From: Palsa-461 sp040414865
GTDB lineage: Bacteria; Actinomycetota; Acidimicrobiia; Acidimicrobiales; RAAP-2
DNA length: 11,090 nt
Direction: 5' to 3'
NCBI GenBank assembly: GCA_040414865.1
Contig: JBEDUR010000177.1
Span: 1-11,090, forward strand
Shown here: positions 5,564-11,090 of the stretch, piece by piece
How the letters are laid out: every line of letters starts with the position of its first letter
How positions within the stretch are numbered: the first letter of the stretch is position 1
Notes under the pieces: model-generated
The model's database searches: none
Told to the model about the DNA's origin: nothing
The model's input: the letters and a program-made list of their open reading frames with translations, nothing else
Position numbers and translations under genes: made by a program

Positions 5564-6687
5564 ACAAGCTGCAGGCCCTCCACGCCGAGCAGGGCCAGAG
5601 CCCCTGGCTGGACAATCTCCGGCGGGATTGGCTCCGCGACGGTCGATTAGCCGAGTTCGTTGGCACCGGGGTGCGAGGGGTGACCTCCAACCCCACGATT
5701 TTCGCCAAGGCGATCGAAGGCGAGAAGGACTACGACGAGCAGTTCTCCTCGCTCGTTCCGGGCCATAGCGTCGAAGACGCCTACTGGCAGCTGGTCATCC
5801 AGGACATCACGGGTGCCCTGGGGGTGCTCCGCCCGGTCTATGACGAGAGCGGCGGGACCGACGGGTTCGTCTCGTTGGAGGTCGCCCCGGCCCTGGCCCA
5901 CGACACCGACGGCACGGTACGTGCCGCCCGCGACCTGCACGGGCAGGTCGATGCCCCCAACCTCTTCGTGAAAGTCCCGGCGACACGCGAGGGGGTGTCG
6001 GCCATCCGTGAGCTGGTGGCCGAGGGTCGGAGCATCAACGTCACCCTCATCTTTGGGCTCCCCCGCTACGACGAGGTGATGGAGGCGTACCTCTCGGGCC
6101 TGGAGACGTACGCGGCCAAGGGCGGCGACGACCTTTCGAGGGTCGCCGGGGTGGCCTCGTTCTTCGTGAGCCGGGTCGACACCGAGGTCGATCGGCGCCT
6201 GGAGCGCCTGGCGGGCGGCGAAGGAGGCGATCCGACGATCCTCGGCCTGCGGGGCAGGGCGGCGGTGGCCCAGGCCAAGCAGGCCTACCAGCACTTCCTG
6301 GCGAAGTTCTCCGGGGCGCGCTGGACGGCACTGGCCTCCAAAGGTGCTCAGGTCCAGCGACCTCTGTGGGCGTCGACCTCGACCAAGAACCCCGCGTACC
6401 CCGACCTGCTTTACGTGGACAGCCTCATCGGTCCGAGCACTGTGAACACCATGCCCGAGGGGACGCTCGAAGCATTCGACGACCACGGCACCCTGGCCCG
6501 GACCGTTGACGACGACCCGGGCGCTGCCCTTGGGTTGCTGGACCGGCTCGAGGAGGTGGGTGTGGACCTCGCCGACGTCTCAGCCACTTTGGAGGACGAG
6601 GGCGTGCACTCCTTCGCCAAGTCCTTCGAAGAACTGGTCCAAGTGCTCACGGACAAGGCGGCCAAGCTCGGGCAGGGGGCGCGATGA
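5560..6687 (+). CDS. tal: transaldolase
   Basis: This 375-aa class I aldolase-type enzyme transfers dihydroxyacetone units between sedoheptulose-7-phosphate and glyceraldehyde-3-phosphate through a Schiff base. It has the longer bacterial transaldolase form common in actinobacteria. The landmarks are GVTSNPTIF (40-48), the Schiff-base lysine K138 in NLFVKVPAT, SINVTLIFG (158-166), FFVSRVDTEVD (201-211) and the phosphate-site region QRPLWASTSTKNPAY (266-280). The GTG start overlaps the tkt stop as GTGA and has a strong ribosome site. The stop overlaps the ATG of pgi as ATGA. Placement beside pgi is notable because transaldolase and phosphoglucose isomerase exist as one fused protein in some bacteria. 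Confidence 0.97.
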   Translation: MNKLQALHAEQGQSPWLDNLRRDWLRDGRLAEFVGTGVRGVTSNPTIFAKAIEGEKDYDEQFSSLVPGHSVEDAYWQLVIQDITGALGVLRPVYDESGGTDGFVSLEVAPALAHDTDGTVRAARDLHGQVDAPNLFVKVPATREGVSAIRELVAEGRSINVTLIFGLPRYDEVMEAYLSGLETYAAKGGDDLSRVAGVASFFVSRVDTEVDRRLERLAGGEGGDPTILGLRGRAAVAQAKQAYQHFLAKFSGARWTALASKGAQVQRPLWASTSTKNPAYPDLLYVDSLIGPSTVNTMPEGTLEAFDDHGTLARTVDDDPGAALGLLDRLEEVGVDLADVSATLEDEGVHSFAKSFEELVQVLTDKAAKLGQGAR

Positions 6688-8060
6688 GCTCGGTCGATCC
6701 CGCCCTCGGCGCCAGGCTGATGAGCCGGGACGGCGATCTGTGGCCGGCGGGAAACGTGTCGGCGAACCGGCTCGGATGGCTGGATGTGCCGCGACGGATG
6801 ATCGGCGAGTCCAAGGACCTCGCCGCGTGGGCCGCCACCGTGGACCAGTCGACGGTGATCCTGCTCGGAATGGGGGGCTCGTCGCTCGGTCCGGCAGTGC
6901 TCGAAGCCGTCCGGGCCACCGGACCGGCCGGACTCAACCGGCAACTGGTCGTCTGCGACACCACCGACCCGACGACCGTCGGCTCGCTTGACTTCAGCGA
7001 CGCGTTCGTGCTCGTGTCCTCCAAGTCCGGGACCACCCTCGAGCCCAATGTGCTCTTCGAGCACGCCTGGTCCCAACTCGGAGATGGCTCCCGTTTCGCC
7101 GCCATTACCGACCCGGGCACCCCCCTCGCCCAGCTGGCCCGGGAACGGGGCTTCCGACGGGTCTTTGAGAACCCGCCCGACATCGGCGGGCGCTACTCGG
7201 TCCTCTCTTACTTCGGGATGGTCCCCGCCGCCTTGATCGGCTACGACGTCGCCATGCTGTGCGAGCGGGCCCTGGGCGCCGACCTCGACGAGGCGGTCGA
7301 GCTCGGCTTCGAGATGGGAACGGCCGCGTCCAAAGGCCGCGACAAGGTCACCATCGTCGTCCCACCGGCCTTCGCCGCGTTCGGGCTGTGGGTGGAGCAG
7401 TTGATCGCCGAGTCGACCGGCAAGCGGGGCACCGGGTGCGTCCCGATCCCGACGACCGAGCTCGAGGAGGGCCAAGACCGTCATCTGGTCACGCTGGCGC
7501 CCAAGGAGGCCGCCGACCTGGCCGAGCAGTTCTACCGCTTCGAGCTGGCGATCCCGATCGCCGGTCACGTGCTCGGGATCGATCCCTTCGACGAGCCCAA
7601 CGTGGCCGAGTCGAAAGCCAATACCAACGAGGTGCTGGGTTCCCTCCCACTCCCCCCGGTGGCGCTCGCAGACCCGTCCGACGCCCTGGATTGGCTCCGG
7701 TCCCAGGTCCGACCGGGCGACTACGTGTCCCTCCAGGCCTACCTGCCCTTCGGCCAGGACGAGGCGCTCGAGGCCCTGCGACGACGGGTCCGCGACGACC
7801 TCGGCGGGATGGCGGTGACCGCCGGCTACGGGCCCCGTTTCTTGCACTCGACCGGTCAGTTGCACAAGGGCGGTCCCAACAGCGTGGTTGCTCTGCAGCT
7901 GGTCAGGCGGGGCTCCGAACCCGAAGTGCCCATTCCGTCCAAGCCGTACGACTTCGGCACCCTCATCGCCGCCCAGTCCATCGGCGACCACAAGAGCTTG
8001 CTCGCCCACGGCCGCCGGGTGCTCCGGGTCGGGGTGGACGACCTGAGCGAGGTTTCCTGA
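6684..8060 (+). CDS. pgi: glucose-6-phosphate isomerase, short form like the Tal-Pgi fusion domain
   Basis: The enzyme interconverts glucose-6-phosphate and fructose-6-phosphate, joining this pathway to glycolysis. At 458 aa it is shorter than the roughly 550-aa E. coli type. Two SIS sugar-phosphate domains are visible: GMGGSSLGP (62-70) with SSKSGTTLEP (112-121) in the first, and the block from QLIAESTGK (239-247) in the second, where E243 fits the catalytic glutamate. DIGGRYSVLS (166-175) is a conserved PGI segment. The C-terminal features FLHSTGQLHKGGP (386-398) and GRRVLRV (443-449) are ones I recall from the isomerase half of bifunctional transaldolase/isomerases. The canonical C-terminal catalytic lysine cannot be placed with certainty. 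ATG overlaps the tal stop, with AGGGGG (6674-6679) as ribosome site. Confidence 0.94.
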   Translation: MSSVDPALGARLMSRDGDLWPAGNVSANRLGWLDVPRRMIGESKDLAAWAATVDQSTVILLGMGGSSLGPAVLEAVRATGPAGLNRQLVVCDTTDPTTVGSLDFSDAFVLVSSKSGTTLEPNVLFEHAWSQLGDGSRFAAITDPGTPLAQLARERGFRRVFENPPDIGGRYSVLSYFGMVPAALIGYDVAMLCERALGADLDEAVELGFEMGTAASKGRDKVTIVVPPAFAAFGLWVEQLIAESTGKRGTGCVPIPTTELEEGQDRHLVTLAPKEAADLAEQFYRFELAIPIAGHVLGIDPFDEPNVAESKANTNEVLGSLPLPPVALADPSDALDWLRSQVRPGDYVSLQAYLPFGQDEALEALRRRVRDDLGGMAVTAGYGPRFLHSTGQLHKGGPNSVVALQLVRRGSEPEVPIPSKPYDFGTLIAAQSIGDHKSLLAHGRRVLRVGVDDLSEVS

Positions 8061-8061
8061 G

Positions 8062-8071
8062 ACCGATCGGT
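8062..8071. repeat. 10-bp perfect palindrome in the pgi-gnd gap
   Basis: ACCGATCGGT is self-complementary and begins directly after the pgi stop, in a 48-bp gap that is the widest inside the pathway operon. A TANNNT hexamer (TACGGT, 8079-8084) follows. This could be an operator with an internal promoter for gnd-zwf-pgl, or chance in GC-rich DNA; no -35 is evident. Confidence 0.25.
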
Positions 8072-8093
8072 TCGGCGGTACGGTCGTGACAAC

Positions 8094-8101
8094 GAGAGGA
8101 G
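8094..8101 (+). promoter_or_regulatory. ribosome binding site of gnd
   Basis: GAGAGGAG lies seven bases before the ATG of gnd and is the best-spaced ribosome site in the operon. It lets gnd start translation on its own despite the gap after pgi. Confidence 0.7.
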
Positions 8102-8108
8102 CGAGCAC

Positions 8109-9047
<939 letters not shown>

Positions 9048-9055
9048 GCACCGTC

Positions 9056-10564
9056 GTGACCGTCTCCCCCGTCTCTTCGCGGGTGGTCAAAACCCCACCC
9101 CCGCTTGCCATGGTGATCTTCGGCGCGTCCGGTGACTTGACCGCACGCAAGATCCTCCCGGCATTGGCCGATCTGGCCAACCGGGGACGGCTCAACGATC
9201 ACTTCTGCGTGATCGGCGTTGCCCGCACCCAGTGGTCCGACGAGGATTTCCAGCGGGTGGCGCTTAAAGCCGACAACAGCTCGGGCCAAGCGTGGGCCCA
9301 GTTGGTCAAGAACTTCCGCTACGTCGCGGGCGAGTATGCGGCCACGGAGACCTTTGACGCGTTGAAGGCTGTCCTCTCGGACGTCGACGAGCGTATGGGG
9401 ACCTCGGGCAACCGGGTGTACTACCTGGCCACCATCCCTCAGATGTTCGGTTTGGTGGCCGACGCTCTGGCCAAGGAGGGGTGCAATACACCCGGTGAGG
9501 GGGGCGACTTCGTCCGGCTGGTGGTCGAGAAACCTTTCGGCCGGGACCTGGCCAGCGCGCTCGAGCTCGACGCTCGTCTGCACCGGGCTTTCGATGAGGA
9601 CCAGATTTTCCGCATTGACCACTACATGGGCAAAGAGACGGTGCAAAACGTCCTCGCCCTTCGGTTTGCGAACGCCATCTTCGAGCCGATCTGGAACCGG
9701 CGCTACGTCGAGCAGGTCCAGATCACCGTGGCCGAGAGCATCGGGGTCGAGCACCGGGGCGGTTTCTACGAGACAGCTGGAGCGCTCCGGGACATCGTTC
9801 AGAACCACATGATGCAGGTGCTCTCGCTCACCATGATGGAGCCCCCGACCTGGATGGACTCCGAGCACATTCGCGACGAGAAGGTCAAGCTTCTCAAGGC
9901 CATCGCGATCCCCTCCCCCGACGAGGCGGTCGACCGGTCCGTGCGCGGCCAGTACACGGCCGGCATCGTCGACAACCAACCCGTGGTCGGCTACCGCGAG
10001 GAGGACGCAGTTGACCCGGCGAGTGAGACCGAGACCTACGTGGCGTTACAGCTCTGCGTCGACAACTGGCGGTGGGCCGGCGTCCCGATTTACGTCCGAA
10101 CCGGCAAGCGGATGCCGGCCCGGGTGACCGAGGTGGTCCTGCAATTCCACGAGGTCCCGTTTCTCGCTTTCGAGGGGACCCTCTCCCGGGACCTGCGCCC
10201 CAACGAGCTCGTGCTCCGGATCCAGCCGCACGAGAGGATCTCGTTGCACTTCGGGGCCAAGGTTCCGGGCGAGGCGTTCCGGGTCCAGTCCGAATCCATG
10301 GATTTCGGGTACGAGCAGGCCATCGCCGAGACCGGCATGGACGGCTACACCCGCCTGTTGTTCGATGCGATGAGTGGTGACCCCACGCTGTTCATCCGCA
10401 CCGACGAGGTCGCCCAGGCATGGCGGATCGTGGACCCGTACCTGGAGGCTTGGGCCGAACCCGGCGGAGGCCTGCACTTCTATGAAGCCGGCACCTGGGG
10501 TCCCCACACCGCCGACCTGCTGCTCCAGCGCTCCGGTGACACCTGGCGAGAGCCGGTGCTGTGA
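9056..10564 (+). CDS. zwf: glucose-6-phosphate 1-dehydrogenase
   Basis: This 502-aa enzyme oxidises glucose-6-phosphate to 6-phosphogluconolactone, the entry step of the oxidative branch. The coenzyme fingerprint GASGDLTARK is at 23-32. R57 in GVART matches the arginine that binds the NADP 2'-phosphate in the Leuconostoc enzyme, so NADP use is expected. EKPFGRDL (158-165) and the substrate-site signature RIDHYMGKE (186-194, with H189) are intact. H251 in DIVQNH fits the general base. Length is standard. The GTG start has no recognisable Shine-Dalgarno and lies 8 bp after gnd, so re-initiation or coupling is likely. The next possible in-frame start at M19 would cut into the first strand. The stop overlaps the pgl GTG, leaving no room for opcA. 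Confidence 0.97.
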   Translation: MTVSPVSSRVVKTPPPLAMVIFGASGDLTARKILPALADLANRGRLNDHFCVIGVARTQWSDEDFQRVALKADNSSGQAWAQLVKNFRYVAGEYAATETFDALKAVLSDVDERMGTSGNRVYYLATIPQMFGLVADALAKEGCNTPGEGGDFVRLVVEKPFGRDLASALELDARLHRAFDEDQIFRIDHYMGKETVQNVLALRFANAIFEPIWNRRYVEQVQITVAESIGVEHRGGFYETAGALRDIVQNHMMQVLSLTMMEPPTWMDSEHIRDEKVKLLKAIAIPSPDEAVDRSVRGQYTAGIVDNQPVVGYREEDAVDPASETETYVALQLCVDNWRWAGVPIYVRTGKRMPARVTEVVLQFHEVPFLAFEGTLSRDLRPNELVLRIQPHERISLHFGAKVPGEAFRVQSESMDFGYEQAIAETGMDGYTRLLFDAMSGDPTLFIRTDEVAQAWRIVDPYLEAWAEPGGGLHFYEAGTWGPHTADLLLQRSGDTWREPVL

Positions 10565-11090
10565 GGGGGCACGCCGCCGAGCTCTTGCGGGCCGCCGAGC
10601 CGGTCGATGACGTGCCCTCGAGCTTCGCCTCGGTCCTGAAGGACTGCTTCGAGTACCGCCCCGGCGCTCGCTTCACCCTGCTGGTCTCGGGTGGGACGAC
10701 CGCGGCGGCCTGCTATGACCGGGCCGCCGAGCGCTGCGAACTGGACTGGTCCCAGGTCGACGTGTACCTGGGCGACGAGCGGATGGTCCCGCCCGAAGAC
10801 GACGATGCCAACCAGCGGCTGGTGCGCGAACATCTCGTCGAGCCCCTCGGCGGTGTGGGATCCTTCACGCCGATGACCACCAAGGGGGATCCCGAGCGCT
10901 GCGCCGCCGACTACGAGGCGGTGCTTCGAGCGTTGATCGAGGGGCCGGGGATCGACCTCATCCATCTCGGGCTCGGCCCCGACGGGCACACCGCCTCGCT
11001 GTTCCCGGAGTCCGAGAGCCTGGAAGAGATCCAGCGGCTTTGCGTGGCCACCACGGATCCGGCCGGGCGCAACCCCTATCGGCGCCTGAG
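10561..11090 (+). CDS. pgl: 6-phosphogluconolactonase, truncated by the right window edge
   Basis: The enzyme hydrolyses 6-phosphogluconolactone, linking Zwf to Gnd. The first 176 codons are present and the frame is still open at 11090. Family (glucosamine-6-phosphate isomerase/lactonase) motifs are clear: LLVSGGTTAA (about 40-49), VDVYLGDERMVPPEDDDAN (about 66-84) and LGLGPDGHTASLFP (about 135-148), which carry the phosphate-binding and catalytic Asp-Gly-His residues. A further 60-80 residues would normally follow. The GTG start overlaps the zwf stop as GTGA; a weak GCGAGAG (10546-10552) serves as ribosome site. In many actinobacteria opcA lies between zwf and pgl; here the two are directly joined. 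Confidence 0.93.
   Translation, partial: MRGHAAELLRAAEPVDDVPSSFASVLKDCFEYRPGARFTLLVSGGTTAAACYDRAAERCELDWSQVDVYLGDERMVPPEDDDANQRLVREHLVEPLGGVGSFTPMTTKGDPERCAADYEAVLRALIEGPGIDLIHLGLGPDGHTASLFPESESLEEIQRLCVATTDPAGRNPYRRL

Overview
This is a GC-rich window with frequent GTG starts, short intergenic gaps and stop/start overlaps of the GTGA/ATGA kind. Together with a small Asp-type ferredoxin beside a TrmI-type tRNA methyltransferase, a PPP gene cluster led by tkt and tal, and TANNNT -10-like elements placed for leaderless starts, this points to a high-GC actinobacterium, perhaps Acidimicrobiia. That placement is inferred from gene content and has not been tested by any search.

Left part (1-3475). 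An alpha/beta-hydrolase gene, whose true start probably lies left of the window, is followed by a 215-bp gap and a 78-aa ferredoxin. The ferredoxin runs head-on into the tail of trmI and the two share 17 nt. On the minus strand, trmI is the last of four tightly packed genes. The three ahead of it encode small membrane proteins of 120, 73 and 91 aa: a holin-X-like two-helix protein, a single-helix protein and a basic protein with one hydrophobic stretch. A hotdog-fold thioesterase gene lies upstream of them on the same strand. A 102-bp gap holding a strong 55-nt inverted-repeat structure separates it from the small-protein group.

Right part (3572-11090). A plus-strand operon encodes almost the whole pentose phosphate pathway: transketolase, transaldolase, glucose-6-phosphate isomerase, a short-form 6-phosphogluconate dehydrogenase, glucose-6-phosphate dehydrogenase and 6-phosphogluconolactonase (cut by the right edge). 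Zwf, Pgl and Gnd form the oxidative branch from glucose-6-phosphate to ribulose-5-phosphate. Tkt and Tal interconvert sugar phosphates, and Pgi returns fructose-6-phosphate to glucose-6-phosphate, so the set can run as a cycle. opcA, which sits between zwf and pgl in many actinobacteria, is absent from that junction.

The thioesterase and tkt diverge from a 96-bp region in which each start codon is preceded, exactly six bases away, by a TANNNT hexamer, as expected for leaderless transcripts. I saw no rRNA, tRNA, CRISPR array, insertion sequence or phage module. Most of the window is ordinary core metabolism. The least explained parts are the small membrane-protein group and the structured gap upstream of it.
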